Shown here: in pieces, positions 34,500 to 43,899 of the stretch
Layout of the letters: the number at the start of each line of letters is the position of its first letter
How positions within the stretch are numbered: the stretch's first letter is position 1
Source of the DNA: Lachnospiraceae bacterium UBA7160
GTDB taxonomy: Bacteria > Bacillota > Clostridia > Lachnospirales > Lachnospiraceae
Direction of reading: 5' to 3'
Assembly: GCA_002491565.1 (NCBI GenBank)
Contig: DKWE01000045.1
Coordinates: forward strand, 4,975-68,974
Length of the DNA: 64,000 nucleotides
Made by a program: the position numbers and the translations under genes
The notes under the pieces: generated by a model
The model's database searches: none
Told to the model about the DNA's origin: nothing
Seen by the model: the letters and a program-made list of their open reading frames with translations, nothing else

Positions 34500-34528
34500 A
34501 TTATACGAGTTTTGTTTCTGTTTGTCAA
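34500..34528 (-). promoter_or_regulatory. consensus promoter of the his operon
   Basis: On the minus strand: TTGACA, 17 bases, TATAAT, an exact match to the vegetative consensus. Its -35 box overlaps the recU stop codon. The leader of about 80 bases shows no His-rich leader peptide or terminator, so control may act mainly at the enzyme level. Confidence 0.88.
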
Positions 34529-35058
34529 TCCCTGGATTCAAGATCCCGCTGCAGCCCGTCCAGATACGGCACAAGCAGGCCATTGTTCGGCTGAAGATAA
34601 TAGTCCTGGTCCAATTCCAGATAGCGGAAGCTCTTTCGCCCGCCCTGTTCCGCCCGGTTCCAGAATTTCATCATATCCTTGTATGGCAGATAAAACAGCT
34701 CATTGCGCATACTGAAAAATAGTACCAGGAATGCAACTCCGCCCTGTTTTTCAAAATTTGTCATAAACCGCACCTGGTGCGGATGGATATTCTGCAGCGC
34801 ATACGTATCGGATGTGCTCTCCTTCGCGTCAAAGCAGACCGGGATACCCTGCACGGCTCCGATATAGTCTACTGTACTCTTCTCTTCAAAATAAGCCAGC
34901 GTGATGTGGCGGTTCTCTTTGTCTATTTTCAGGGGCGTGATCGGTGTCGGAATCTTCTGGATCAGGGCAAGCCCTTTCTCCAGATAGACCTCATTCGTCC
35001 GGTTGATTAGCTCCTCCAGGGTCGATCCGCGCAGTCCGCGGGTATTCCAGGTTGCCAT
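34525..35058 (-). CDS. recU: Holliday junction resolvase RecU
   Basis: The 177-residue structure-specific nuclease has the RecU signature NTRGLRGSTLEELINRTN and the active-site run STVDYIGAVQG...CFDAKES, with Asp and Glu-x-Lys ligands. It resolves recombination intermediates during repair and chromosome segregation. It starts with ATG behind GGCAGGAC. The more usual pbp1A neighbour of recU is absent here. Confidence 0.93.
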   Translation of the reverse strand: MATWNTRGLRGSTLEELINRTNEVYLEKGLALIQKIPTPITPLKIDKENRHITLAYFEEKSTVDYIGAVQGIPVCFDAKESTSDTYALQNIHPHQVRFMTNFEKQGGVAFLVLFFSMRNELFYLPYKDMMKFWNRAEQGGRKSFRYLELDQDYYLQPNNGLLVPYLDGLQRDLESRD

Positions 35059-35116
35059 GTGTCCTGCCTTTCTAATGAATAAGCTCTATTGTGTCTGCGG
35101 GTCTATCGCGCCGCTC

Positions 35117-36289
35117 TCATTCTGGAACAGATGCCGCTTCCGGAAACAGCTGCAAAAAACAATCCGGCAGCGGCGCGGTGAACTGCCGGTGGGAGAGGTC
35201 CGCGAGCGCACCCTCGATTTCCGGAAAATCAAGCCGCCACGCATGAAGCAGCTGACCGTCAATTCCATGTGATTTCTGATAAATACGGTTCAGCGCCGGA
35301 TCGCCGTACTTGGGATCTCCTAAAATCGGATGTCCAATCGAGGCGAGGTGTGCACGGATCTGATGGCTTCTCCCGGTGAGCAGAAGCACCTCCAGCAGCG
35401 TCAGACCGCCGCTGCTTGCGATGGCACGATATTCTGTCTCGATTGGTTTCGCATCCAGGAGCTCAGGATATGCCCTCCCTTTCTGCGCTTTGACAAACTG
35501 TCCCGCACCCGGCTGTTCCTTTGTTCCTCTCACAAGCTGTCCTGCATCCGGCTGCGTTTCCTCATCCGGAAAACATGCCCCGGAAGATGCCATAGGTACT
35601 TTGTCAAAGGAAGAGGACGGCAATATTGTGACTTTATTCGTGTTGGGATCCTTGACAAGATATCCCTTCAGCCGACAGCTTCCGGTCATTGTGCCCTTAA
35701 CAATACAGCAGTAGTATTTGTGTAGGCTGCGGTCGCGCAGCAGCTCGCTCATCTTCTGCAGCCCGGCAAGGCTTTTTCCGGCGGCCAGAATGCCGCTCGT
35801 GTTCCGGTCCAGCCGGTTGCAGACAGAGGGGCGGAAGCTTTGCAGCTGCGTTTGTGTGAGGCTCCCGGATGCCAGCAGATACGACGTCAGATACTCGACC
35901 GCAGAGATATCCTGCGGCTTTGCACGCTGAGAGAGCATCCCGGCAGGTTTGTTAAAGAGCAGGATATGGCTGTCCTCATATACAATGCGGCCTGCAAAGT
36001 GCCGGAGCTTTTCCGCACGGATACCAGAACTCTCTGTAGCTGCTTTTTTCGGCTTCCTGGGCAGCCGCTCACTCTGAAATTTCTGTACAGTCTCTTCTGC
36101 CAGAAACAGCGTCACCTCATCGCCCAGCCGGAGCAGTTCATTGCCCTGCATCCGTTTTCCGTTCAGCGTGATATTTTTCTTCCGCATCATTTTGTAGAGA
36201 AAGCTTTTGGGTGCCTGATCCAGATATTTTGCGAGCAGCTTGTCTGCCCGCTGACCAGCCTCATTTTCTGATACAAGAATCTGCCTCAT
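35117..36289 (-). CDS. RluA-family 23S rRNA pseudouridine synthase
   Basis: The 390-residue protein begins with an S4 RNA-binding domain (residues about 12-75; ADKLLAKYLDQAPKSFLYKMM) and continues as an RluA-type synthase with the catalytic Asp in NRLDRNTSGILAAGKS and the late GRSHQIRAHLASIGHPILGD motif. An insert of about 55 residues (near 225-275; Glu, Gln and Gly-rich) splits the catalytic domain and is probably a surface loop. It shares ATGA with the upstream methyltransferase gene, so they are co-translated. Confidence 0.9.
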   Translation of the reverse strand: MRQILVSENEAGQRADKLLAKYLDQAPKSFLYKMMRKKNITLNGKRMQGNELLRLGDEVTLFLAEETVQKFQSERLPRKPKKAATESSGIRAEKLRHFAGRIVYEDSHILLFNKPAGMLSQRAKPQDISAVEYLTSYLLASGSLTQTQLQSFRPSVCNRLDRNTSGILAAGKSLAGLQKMSELLRDRSLHKYYCCIVKGTMTGSCRLKGYLVKDPNTNKVTILPSSSFDKVPMASSGACFPDEETQPDAGQLVRGTKEQPGAGQFVKAQKGRAYPELLDAKPIETEYRAIASSGGLTLLEVLLLTGRSHQIRAHLASIGHPILGDPKYGDPALNRIYQKSHGIDGQLLHAWRLDFPEIEGALADLSHRQFTAPLPDCFLQLFPEAASVPE

Positions 36290-37140
36290 CGCAGTCCGCC
36301 TCCCAACTTTTTGCTCTGCCGCCGTCCAAGCTCCCAGAATGCGACAGCGCTTGCCGCCGCGACATTCAGAGAATCGACGCCATGGGACATCGGAATGCGG
36401 ATGGTATAGTCACAGTCTGCGATTGTCTCCGCGGCAAGGCCATCTCCCTCTGTGCCAAGGATAATGGCAAGCTTCTCCTCGGCATGCAGGCGCGGATCGT
36501 CAAGATCCACGGTGTCATTGCGCAGCGCCATCGCCGCAGTTGCAAAGCCGTGCGCGGCAAGCAGCGCAAGCCCCTCCGACGGCCACACCAGCTGTTCATC
36601 GAAAAAAGCCCACGGCACCTGAAACACCGTTCCCATGCTCACCCGGATCGCACGGCGGTACAGCGGATTGCTGCAGTCACGGGTCAGAAGCACCGCATCC
36701 ATATTAAGCGCAGCCGCAGAGCGGAAGATCGCGCCGACATTCGTCGGATTCACGACGCGCTCTAACACCGCCACGCGCCGGAATCCAGAGGACAATAGCT
36801 GCTCCGCATCCGGCTGCTTTGGCCTGCGCATCGCGACCAGCAGCCCGCGCGTCAGTCCAAAACCGGTTAACTGGGAAAGCACCTCCTGCCGCGCCCGGTA
36901 AACCGGGATATCCCCACAGCGGGCAAGGAGCTCCTGCTGTTTCCTAGCTTCCGTATATTCCACCAATGCCGAGACCGGCATGATTCCCGCATCCAGTGCC
37001 CGCGCTACAACATTCGGGCTCTCTGCGATAAACAGGCCCTGCCCGGGCTCTGCCCGGTTCAGCAGCTGTACCTCTGTCAGCCGTGCGTAGGTGTCAAGCT
37101 CCGGTGAAGAAAAATCAGAAATATCAATATACCGCGGCAT
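36286..37140 (-). CDS. SpoU/TrmH-family RNA 2'-O-methyltransferase
   Basis: The 284-residue protein has an N-terminal L30e-like substrate domain and a C-terminal SPOUT knot. The three SpoU motifs are NPTNVGAIFRSAAAL, LGTEGDGLAAETI and IPMSHGVDSLNVAAASAVAFWE. It methylates ribose in rRNA or tRNA using SAM; the target base cannot be read from the sequence. It starts behind GGAAAGGAGGCAG and overlaps the RluA-type gene. Confidence 0.92.
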   Translation of the reverse strand: MPRYIDISDFSSPELDTYARLTEVQLLNRAEPGQGLFIAESPNVVARALDAGIMPVSALVEYTEARKQQELLARCGDIPVYRARQEVLSQLTGFGLTRGLLVAMRRPKQPDAEQLLSSGFRRVAVLERVVNPTNVGAIFRSAAALNMDAVLLTRDCSNPLYRRAIRVSMGTVFQVPWAFFDEQLVWPSEGLALLAAHGFATAAMALRNDTVDLDDPRLHAEEKLAIILGTEGDGLAAETIADCDYTIRIPMSHGVDSLNVAAASAVAFWELGRRQSKKLGGGLR

Positions 37141-37160
37141 ATCTGCTGCCTCCTTTCCCT

Positions 37161-37769
37161 CTACAGACAGATCGCCAGCAGTGTGTGATAAATCACCTCA
37201 TCCCGGCTCAGGTCCGGATACCTCGAATCCGGTGTGAATGCCAGCCCCTCCCGGTAATGCTCCTGCCTCTTGCAGATATCGCGGACGCGCTGCAGATAAT
37301 TTTTGAATTCCTTCATGACCTTCACCTGGACATCCGGGTATCCGTTTGCCGCAAGGATCTTCTGGATATGCTTCTCCAGCTTTGCCGGTTCTGTCTTTTG
37401 ATCCTGCGTGTAGCACACGACATGATCGCCGCATACAACCAGCGCGGCAACCGGAGAAGTATACTCATAAGTTGTAAACGTCAGCTCGTACCCTGCCGTC
37501 AGATTTCCTGCCGCCTGCTTTGCCGCCTCAAAGACTTCAGAGGAAACCGGCTTCTGCATCAGAATCATAATCAGGCCGACCAGAGACTTGCAGGCCGGGA
37601 GACAGCCGAGAATTGCGACGAATGTGAACAGGTTCAGCCGTGTTTTCGTCTGAAGATAGCCGGTCACATAAATCATCAGTGGGATTACGAACAGGATCAA
37701 TGTAATCAGAAACCGTTTCTTCTGCTCATACCGGATATAGCCGGGATTGCCTTTTGTCACTTTCTTCAT
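37161..37769 (-). CDS. conserved hypothetical membrane protein
   Basis: I do not recognise a named family. The 202-residue protein has a basic N-terminus, then two hydrophobic helices (about 21-40 and 46-72) and a soluble C-terminal domain of about 125 residues with CGDHVVCYTQDQ and HIQKILAANGYPDVQVKV. It lies between ygiQ and the TrmH-type gene in a run of tightly packed genes and has a good ribosome site (AAAAAGGAAG). Confidence 0.7.
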   Translation of the reverse strand: MKKVTKGNPGYIRYEQKKRFLITLILFVIPLMIYVTGYLQTKTRLNLFTFVAILGCLPACKSLVGLIMILMQKPVSSEVFEAAKQAAGNLTAGYELTFTTYEYTSPVAALVVCGDHVVCYTQDQKTEPAKLEKHIQKILAANGYPDVQVKVMKEFKNYLQRVRDICKRQEHYREGLAFTPDSRYPDLSRDEVIYHTLLAICL

Positions 37770-37789
37770 AGGTATACCGCTTCCTTTTT

Positions 37790-39850
37790 CTAATTAGTTC
37801 CACGTCCCCGCCGGTTTTCCACCCGGCCGTGCTTTGCGTTACTGCGTATCATTCCGTCCCTGCTCTGGCCGTGCTTTGCATTGCCGCCTGTCATTCCGCT
37901 CCTGCTTTGGCCGTGCTTTGCGTTACCGCCTGTCATTCCGCTCCTGCTTTGGCCGTGCTTTGCGTTACCGCCTGTCATTCCGCTCCCGCTCCGGCTTTGC
38001 TGCCGGGAAGAACTTCCGGGAATTTTCCCACCTGCCACCTGTTTTTCCTTCCGCAGCTGCCGCGGGCGGATCAGACAGTCCGGGCCAAAGCCGATCAGAT
38101 CTGTGCGCCCGGCCAGCTGAAGCGCCTCCTTTACAAGCTCAAAATTTTCCGGGCGGCCATACTGCATCAGCGCACGCTGCATCGCTTTCCGGTGCGGATT
38201 TTTCTCGACATAGACGGGCTCCATCGTGCGCGGATCCAGCCCGGTGTAATACATGCACGTCGAGACCGTCGCCGGTGTCGGATAGAAATCCTGCACCTGC
38301 TCCGGCATATAGTGAAGCTTGTGCAGGTAACAGGCCAGCTCAACCGCATCCTCCATCGCACAGCCCGGATGGGAAGACATCAGATACGGGACAAGAAACT
38401 GGTTCTGATGGCAGGCCTCGTTCATATTCCGGTAGCGCTTTGTAAACTTCTCATACACCTCATGGCGCGGCTTGCCCATCATCGAAAGCACGCGGTCCGA
38501 GACATGCTCCGGCGCGACCTTCAGCTGGCCGCTCACATGATACTGTACCAGCTCGCGGAAAAAGGCATCCGAAGGATCCGCCATCAGATAATCAAACCGG
38601 ATACCAGACCGGATAAATACCTTTTTTACGCGCGGCAGCTTGCGGAGCTTCTGCAGCAGTGCCACATAATCAATGTGATCCACATCCAGATTCGGGCAGG
38701 GCGTCGGGAACAGGCACTGCCGGTTTGCACAGACACCTTTCGTAAGCTGTTTCTTGCAGGAGGGATGGCGGAAATTCGCGGTTGGCCCGCCGACATCATG
38801 GATGTATCCCTTAAACTCCGGATCCTCTGTCATCTGCTTCGCTTCCTCCAAAATGGAATCATGGCTTCTCGTCTGGACGATTCGTCCCTGGTGCATGGTC
38901 AGCGCGCAGAAATTGCAGCCGCCGAAGCAGCCGCGGTTGCTGGTCAGGCTGAATTTCACCTCCGCAATCGCCGGAATGCCGCCAGCCGCTTCATACATAG
39001 GATGAAAGGTGCGGCAATACGGAAGCGCATAGATATCATCCATCTCCTGCTGCGAGAGAGGCTTTGCAGGAGGATTCTGCACCACATACACGGTACCATA
39101 CGGCTCGACCAGCCGGTTCGCCGTGTATGGATCTGTGTTCCGGTACTGTACGGCAAAGCTTTCTGCGTATGCACGCTTGTCTTTGCAGATCTCTTCATAA
39201 GACGGCAGCAGCGTGTAGTCATAGACATCCTCCAGGCGCTTCGTCCGGTAGCATGTCCCGTTGATAAAGGTAATATCCCGGATTGTAAGCCCGGAATTCA
39301 GAGCATCCGCGATCTCGACAATCGAGTGCTCGCCCATCCCATAGGAAATCAGATCTGCGCCGCAGTCCATCAGCACAGAGCGCCGCACCCGGTCAGACCA
39401 GTAGTCATAATGCGCAAGACGGCGCAGACTGGCTTCGATCCCGCCCGCGATGATCGGCACATCCTTGTAGGCCTGCCGGATCAGATTGCAGTAAACCAGA
39501 ACCGCGTAGTCCGGGCGCCTGCCCATCACCCCGCCTGGAGTATAGGCGTCCGTCTGGCGGCGTTTCTTCGATACTGTATAATGGTTTACCATAGAATCCA
39601 TATTTCCTGCGGCGACAAGAAAGCCAAGCCTTGGGCGTCCGAACTCCATGACACTCGCAGCGTTTTTCCAGTCAGGCTGCGCCAGAATGCCGACCGTATA
39701 TCCGCGCGATTCCAGTAACCGGCTGATGATCGCGTGTCCAAAGGACGGATGATCGACGTACGCATCCCCTGTCACATAAACAAAATCCAGCTGTCGGATG
39801 CCCCGCGCCTCCATCTCGGCACGGTTCACCGGAAGAAATTTTCCGCTCAT
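37790..39850 (-). CDS. YgiQ-family radical SAM protein with repeat tail
   Basis: The 686-residue protein has the YgiQ N-terminal domain (KFLPVNRAEMEARG), then a radical-SAM core with the cluster Cys in SNRGCFGGCNFCALTMHQGR and HVGGPTANFRHP. The C-terminal 70 residues are low-complexity and built from four copies of a 14-residue unit, SGMTGGNAKHGQSR and variants, rich in Gly, Lys, His and Arg. The family's reaction is not established. The gene overlaps the HAD phosphatase stop by four bases. Confidence 0.92.
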   Translation of the reverse strand: MSGKFLPVNRAEMEARGIRQLDFVYVTGDAYVDHPSFGHAIISRLLESRGYTVGILAQPDWKNAASVMEFGRPRLGFLVAAGNMDSMVNHYTVSKKRRQTDAYTPGGVMGRRPDYAVLVYCNLIRQAYKDVPIIAGGIEASLRRLAHYDYWSDRVRRSVLMDCGADLISYGMGEHSIVEIADALNSGLTIRDITFINGTCYRTKRLEDVYDYTLLPSYEEICKDKRAYAESFAVQYRNTDPYTANRLVEPYGTVYVVQNPPAKPLSQQEMDDIYALPYCRTFHPMYEAAGGIPAIAEVKFSLTSNRGCFGGCNFCALTMHQGRIVQTRSHDSILEEAKQMTEDPEFKGYIHDVGGPTANFRHPSCKKQLTKGVCANRQCLFPTPCPNLDVDHIDYVALLQKLRKLPRVKKVFIRSGIRFDYLMADPSDAFFRELVQYHVSGQLKVAPEHVSDRVLSMMGKPRHEVYEKFTKRYRNMNEACHQNQFLVPYLMSSHPGCAMEDAVELACYLHKLHYMPEQVQDFYPTPATVSTCMYYTGLDPRTMEPVYVEKNPHRKAMQRALMQYGRPENFELVKEALQLAGRTDLIGFGPDCLIRPRQLRKEKQVAGGKIPGSSSRQQSRSGSGMTGGNAKHGQSRSGMTGGNAKHGQSRSGMTGGNAKHGQSRDGMIRSNAKHGRVENRRGRGTN
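37826..37985. repeat. 42-bp tandem repeats in the ygiQ 3' end
   Basis: About four tandem copies of a 42-base unit (GGCCGTGCTTTGCGTTACCG... on the plus strand); the two central copies are essentially identical and the outer ones diverge. It stays in frame and encodes the basic Gly/Lys/His repeat tail, so copy number could vary between strains. Confidence 0.85.
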
Positions 39851-40560
39851 AAAAGCTCCTCTTTTCTGGCAGCGCCGCTGCGCACGGATTTCCCGCCCAG
39901 AATCTCATACGTACCCGCGAGAATCTCGTCGTAAGTAGTGATATAGTAGTCTGCCAGCGCACGGATTTCCTCTGTCAAGGGCTCCGAAAACGCATCCCGG
40001 ACGGCACAGACCCGCATCCCTGCATTCTTTCCCGCAAGAATCCCCATCGGCACATCCTCAAAGACAAGGCAGTGGTCCGGCCGGACACCAAGCAGGGAAG
40101 CTGCCTGAAGATACACGTCCGGTGCAGGTTTCCCTTTTGCGACCTCACAGGACGTGATGATCTGGTCGATATAGCCGGCGATCCCATTTCCGGCAAGGCA
40201 GGCATCGATCAGGTCCCGGGTATTGCTGCTTGCAATGCCGATGCGGATGCCCGTTTCGCGCAGGTAGGCAAGGAACCCTTCTGCCCCCGGCTTCAGGCTT
40301 ACCTCCTTCGCGTATTTCTCCAGTGCCATGTCACGCCAGACCTTCTTGATCTCTTCAATGGAACACGGGAGCGCAAACCGTTTCTGAAAATATACGGCCG
40401 TCTCCGTAAAGCTCATGCCCTCGATATCACGCTCTATATTGGCAGGCGGCTCATAGCCATACCGGCCGAGGTATTCGATATCAATGTCCCGCCACATCCA
40501 CATGGAGTCCATCAGCGTGCCGTCCAGATCAAATATCACTGCTTTCATTGCGTTCAACAT
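39847..40560 (-). CDS. HAD-family sugar-phosphatase/phosphoglucomutase-like
   Basis: The 237-residue protein has HAD motif I FDLDGTLMDS (nucleophile and acid Asp), motif II as IASSNT, and motif III/IV in KGKPAPDVYL and VFEDVPMGI. The alpha-helical cap between motifs I and II fits the beta-phosphoglucomutase/phosphatase subgroup. The substrate is not deducible. The first ATG (40560) overlaps the upstream pseudouridine-synthase stop; a second ATG four codons later (MKAVIF) is also possible because no clear ribosome site favours either. Confidence 0.88.
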   Translation of the reverse strand: MLNAMKAVIFDLDGTLMDSMWMWRDIDIEYLGRYGYEPPANIERDIEGMSFTETAVYFQKRFALPCSIEEIKKVWRDMALEKYAKEVSLKPGAEGFLAYLRETGIRIGIASSNTRDLIDACLAGNGIAGYIDQIITSCEVAKGKPAPDVYLQAASLLGVRPDHCLVFEDVPMGILAGKNAGMRVCAVRDAFSEPLTEEIRALADYYITTYDEILAGTYEILGGKSVRSGAARKEELL

Positions 40561-41351
40561 GTACTCTGCAACCTTTCTTCTTCTTCCTTTGTCAAGATGC
40601 GCCAGGCGCCGGGCGCAAGGGATGCGTCCAGAGAAAGCCCTGCCATTGCGGTGCGCTTCAGGTACAGCACCTTCTTTCCGCGCGCTTCAAACATCCGTTT
40701 TACCTGATGGAATTTCCCCTCACAGATCGTAAGAGAAATCTCAGAAATGTAGTTCTCTCCGGTCTTCGGGCATTCTGGAACTATCCGGCATTCCGCTTGT
40801 TCCGGCGGCATCTTCCGCCCCTCTGCCTGCTGAACAGACAAAATCACAAGGTCTGCCGGCAAGGTCAGGTCCCGCTCACCGATGTCTACGCCTCTGGCGA
40901 AGGCTTCCACATCCTCCTGTGTCACACACCCGGCAACCCGGGCAAAATAAGTCTTTGGCACATGGTGTTTCGGAGAAAGCATGCGGTGTGCCAGTTCTCC
41001 GTCATTCAGGAAAAGCAGCAGCCCTTCCGTATCCAGATCCAGCCTTCCCACCGGGAACAGCTCCCTCTTCCGCGGATGGTCAATGAAATCCATCACCGTC
41101 TTCCACCGTCCATCCTCCGTCGCAGTCACGCACCTGGCAGGCTTGTGGAACATCAGACCAAGAAACGGCTGATATGCCAGCGCAGTGCCGTCAAGTGCAA
41201 TCTCATCCAGTTCCGGATCCACTTTGCATTCCGGCTTTTTACAGGCGGAGCCATTGACCGTCACCCTGCCCTGCTTTAATTGTTTCTTTACCTCGCTGCG
41301 GGTACCCTGCCCCATGGAGGCTAAAAATTTATCCAGACGTATCTGTGCCAT
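40554..41351 (-). CDS. RsuA/RluB-type pseudouridine synthase
   Basis: The 265-residue protein has an N-terminal S4 domain (IRLDKFLASMGQGTRSEVKK) and the RsuA-type catalytic motif PVGRLDLDTEGLLLFLNDG. The late EGKFHQVKRMFEARGKKVLYL motif is the subfamily signature. It modifies one uridine in rRNA, probably 16S. The start is ATG 41351, behind GGAGAGGATCG; a TTG two codons earlier is less likely. Confidence 0.9.
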   Translation of the reverse strand: MAQIRLDKFLASMGQGTRSEVKKQLKQGRVTVNGSACKKPECKVDPELDEIALDGTALAYQPFLGLMFHKPARCVTATEDGRWKTVMDFIDHPRKRELFPVGRLDLDTEGLLLFLNDGELAHRMLSPKHHVPKTYFARVAGCVTQEDVEAFARGVDIGERDLTLPADLVILSVQQAEGRKMPPEQAECRIVPECPKTGENYISEISLTICEGKFHQVKRMFEARGKKVLYLKRTAMAGLSLDASLAPGAWRILTKEEEERLQSTC

Positions 41352-41426
41352 GATCAAACGATCCTCTCCTTGTTGCCATGCACGAATTGCAGGGCGTGGC
41401 AGAATTTGCAGCCGCGCAGCTCTGCT

Positions 41427-42911
41427 TTACTGCATCCGCCAGCCCGGATAGTACTTATTTTTCAGTGCAGCCCCTGCGCGTTTTCCCCAGCCGAGGCCGA
41501 AGCCATCGACACAGACCAGCACCCATCCCGGGCAAAGCACGGCTTCCTCCTCCGGAAGCAGGTCAATCGTCTCACCCTTCAGATACCGGACCACGCGCAC
41601 ATCGCCGCAGGAAAGACGCAGAGAGTTTTGGTAATCCTGCGCGCACAGCACAAGCGCCAACGCCTGGGACGGCTCAAATCTCCCCTTTTTCAGCGTGCCA
41701 ATCCACAGGCCGGTGCGCAAAAAGCGAAGCCGCGGCGGAAGCAGCACATCCGGAGGAAGCAGAAGACACGTATCCTCCAGCTGCCGGTAACATTTTTCCT
41801 TCCACAGTGCTTCCGGGAGCAGTTCCAGAAATACGCGGACTTCTTCCGGAATCGCGTTTCGTTTCCTGTCATTGCTGTCCAGCTTCTGTTTTTTGCGCTC
41901 CGGCTTTTTCGGTCTTTCCGCATCGTGCGGCATAGCCCCGTCCAGCGCTGCAGATTCGGAAAGACCTTCTTCTATATGCGGCGGAATGTCGCCTGCCTGT
42001 GCCTTCCTCTTGCGAAGAAGCGCCAGAAAATGTCCTTCGCCTCGTACCCGGTGCGGCCAGATCCGGAGTGCTTTTTCGCAGGGCGCCATTCCGTGCGCGA
42101 ATCCTTCCGGCAGGCATTTCCCGGGGAGCACCGGGTCTTCCAGGGCCAGCTCCGGATACGTTTCAAGCGCCCACGCAAGAACCTGTTCATTTTCCTCCAA
42201 AGAAAACGTACAGGTTGAATACAGCAGCAGACCGCCCGGCCGCAGCATCTGAACCGCACAGTCCAGAATCTCCTTCTGCCGCGCCGCATACTGCGGCGGT
42301 CCCTGCTCCTGCCAGCTGGCAATCAGTCCCTGATCCTTGCGGAACATCCCCTCGCCGGAGCAAGGCGCATCCACCAGAATCTTGTCAAAGCTGCAGCCAA
42401 AGGCATCCAGAAGACGCTGCGGTGTCTCGGCTGTGATACAGCTGTTGGTGCAGCCCCACAATGCCAGATTTTTCACCAAAGCCTTGGCACGGCTCGCGCT
42501 CGCGTCATTCGCCACCAGAAACCCGGTGCCCTCAAGCTTTGATGCCAGCTCCGTTGTCTTCCCGCCGGGTGCGGCACACAGATCCAGCACCCGGTCTCCG
42601 GGCTCGATCGGCAGAACCTGAGCCGGCAGCATGGCGCTCGGCTCCTGCATATAAAAAAGTCCCGCATAATAGTACGGATGTGTCGTGATCCCAGTGGCCT
42701 CCTCCCGGTCATAGTAAAAACCGTTGGAGGTCCAGGGTACCGGTTCCAGGGAAAATGGAGCCATTGCCGCAAATGATGCGGCAGGCAATTTCCCGGTGTT
42801 GACGCGCAGACCCGCACAGCATTCCTGTTCATAGCTTGCCAGAAACGCGTCATATTCTGTGCCGAGCTGCTGCCGTATGCGCACAAGGAAGCGCTGAGGT
42901 AACTCTGCCAT
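41427..42911 (-). CDS. RsmF/NOP2-type rRNA cytosine-C5 methyltransferase
   Basis: The 494-residue protein has a Rossmann SAM-binding domain with CAAPGGKTTEL, the catalytic Cys motif DAPCSGEGMFRKD and a downstream CTFSLEENE. The C-terminal 170 residues include a RsmF-specific RNA-binding region with WVLVCVDGFGLGWGKR. It makes m5C in 16S rRNA. The start is ATG 42911; the longer frame adds 41 residues that run back into the intergenic region and show no homology cues. The ribosome site (GACAGGCAG) is modest. Confidence 0.9.
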   Translation of the reverse strand: MAELPQRFLVRIRQQLGTEYDAFLASYEQECCAGLRVNTGKLPAASFAAMAPFSLEPVPWTSNGFYYDREEATGITTHPYYYAGLFYMQEPSAMLPAQVLPIEPGDRVLDLCAAPGGKTTELASKLEGTGFLVANDASASRAKALVKNLALWGCTNSCITAETPQRLLDAFGCSFDKILVDAPCSGEGMFRKDQGLIASWQEQGPPQYAARQKEILDCAVQMLRPGGLLLYSTCTFSLEENEQVLAWALETYPELALEDPVLPGKCLPEGFAHGMAPCEKALRIWPHRVRGEGHFLALLRKRKAQAGDIPPHIEEGLSESAALDGAMPHDAERPKKPERKKQKLDSNDRKRNAIPEEVRVFLELLPEALWKEKCYRQLEDTCLLLPPDVLLPPRLRFLRTGLWIGTLKKGRFEPSQALALVLCAQDYQNSLRLSCGDVRVVRYLKGETIDLLPEEEAVLCPGWVLVCVDGFGLGWGKRAGAALKNKYYPGWRMQ

Positions 42912-42984
42912 ACTCTGCCTGTCTTTCTGCCTGCCCCCGTTTGCACGGGTCAAACGCCTGTGAATTTTGTTTTTTGCCGCAAAC

Positions 42985-43818
42985 TCATCCCAGCAGGTTG
43001 AGCTCCATATCCTCGCTGGGAACCGACTGCGCACGGTACCCCTCTGCGATCACATCCAGCTCACTGCTGAACCGCTTGAGCTGCTCAATGTCATTCAGTT
43101 CATAGATCCGGTAAAATTCATCCTGAATCTTTTCCACCTCGCGCTGATTTGCAATCCGGTACAGATTCTGGATGTTGTTCAGAATATCCGCAACCACCCG
43201 GCTATGCAGCAGGGAGGAATTCTGCGCGTCCATGATTTCGCTGCGCACAGAGGACATCTCATTGTCCAGAGAGATAATCGCGTTCGCCGCATTGGTCAGC
43301 TTTTCCCGGATGTGATCCGGGATATTTTTCTTATATTTATACTGCAACGAGTGTTCTATTGTCGACCAGAAATTCATCGCGAGCGTCCGGATCTGGATCT
43401 CCACCTTGATCTTCCTGCTTCCTGTGAGTGTCTGTACCTCATACCAGACAATCACATGGTAGCTGCGATAGCCGCTGTCCTTCATATGGTTGATATAGTC
43501 GCGCTCGCTGACAATCTCCATATCGGTGCGGTGGCGGATAATATCTACGACCTTCTGGATATCCTCCACGAACTGGCAGATGATCCGGACGCCGGCCAGA
43601 TCAACAAGCTTCTCCTCTATCTCATCAATGGCGATATTTTTCTTCTGCGCTTTGTCCAGAATGCTCGCCACCGTCTTCACCCGTCCTGTCACTTGCTCAA
43701 TCGGGGAGTACAATCCCCTGCTGCGGTGCTCATAGATCAGATGTTCAAATTTTACTACGAGTTCCTTCACCGCAAGATCATACGGTGTCAGAATCTCACG
43801 CCATAACTGTATTTCCAT
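42985..43818 (-). CDS. small alarmone synthetase (RelQ/YjbM-like)
   Basis: The 277-residue protein contains only the (p)ppGpp synthetase domain, with YSPIEQVTGRVKTVASILDK, AGVRIICQFVEDI, DYINHMKDSGYRSYH and the VEIQIRTLAMNFWSTIEH motif that distinguishes active synthetases. It lacks HD-hydrolase, TGS and ACT domains, and has a C-terminal helical region used for tetramerisation in RelQ. It makes ppGpp or pppGpp under cell-wall or growth stress. It starts behind GAAGGAAG. Confidence 0.93.
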   Translation of the reverse strand: MEIQLWREILTPYDLAVKELVVKFEHLIYEHRSRGLYSPIEQVTGRVKTVASILDKAQKKNIAIDEIEEKLVDLAGVRIICQFVEDIQKVVDIIRHRTDMEIVSERDYINHMKDSGYRSYHVIVWYEVQTLTGSRKIKVEIQIRTLAMNFWSTIEHSLQYKYKKNIPDHIREKLTNAANAIISLDNEMSSVRSEIMDAQNSSLLHSRVVADILNNIQNLYRIANQREVEKIQDEFYRIYELNDIEQLKRFSSELDVIAEGYRAQSVPSEDMELNLLG

Positions 43819-43899
43819 TCAACTTCCTTCTCCCATCCTGGCAGCTGCCGAAATCTGTTGCAGCTGCGCCAGCCAATTGTTTATATTTTAACATACTTT

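Noticed and set aside
34320..34500. A T-box or leader peptide for the his operon
   Set aside because: No His-rich short frame, no T-box core and no terminator between promoter and hisZ.
37826..37985. Evenly repeated sequence that might suggest a CRISPR array
   Set aside because: The units are contiguous, in frame and without spacers; they are a protein-coding tandem repeat.
37829..39718. A 629-codon plus-strand frame opposite ygiQ
   Set aside because: It is rich in Cys, His and Arg with no domain cues, and it only mirrors the ygiQ repeats and coding bias.
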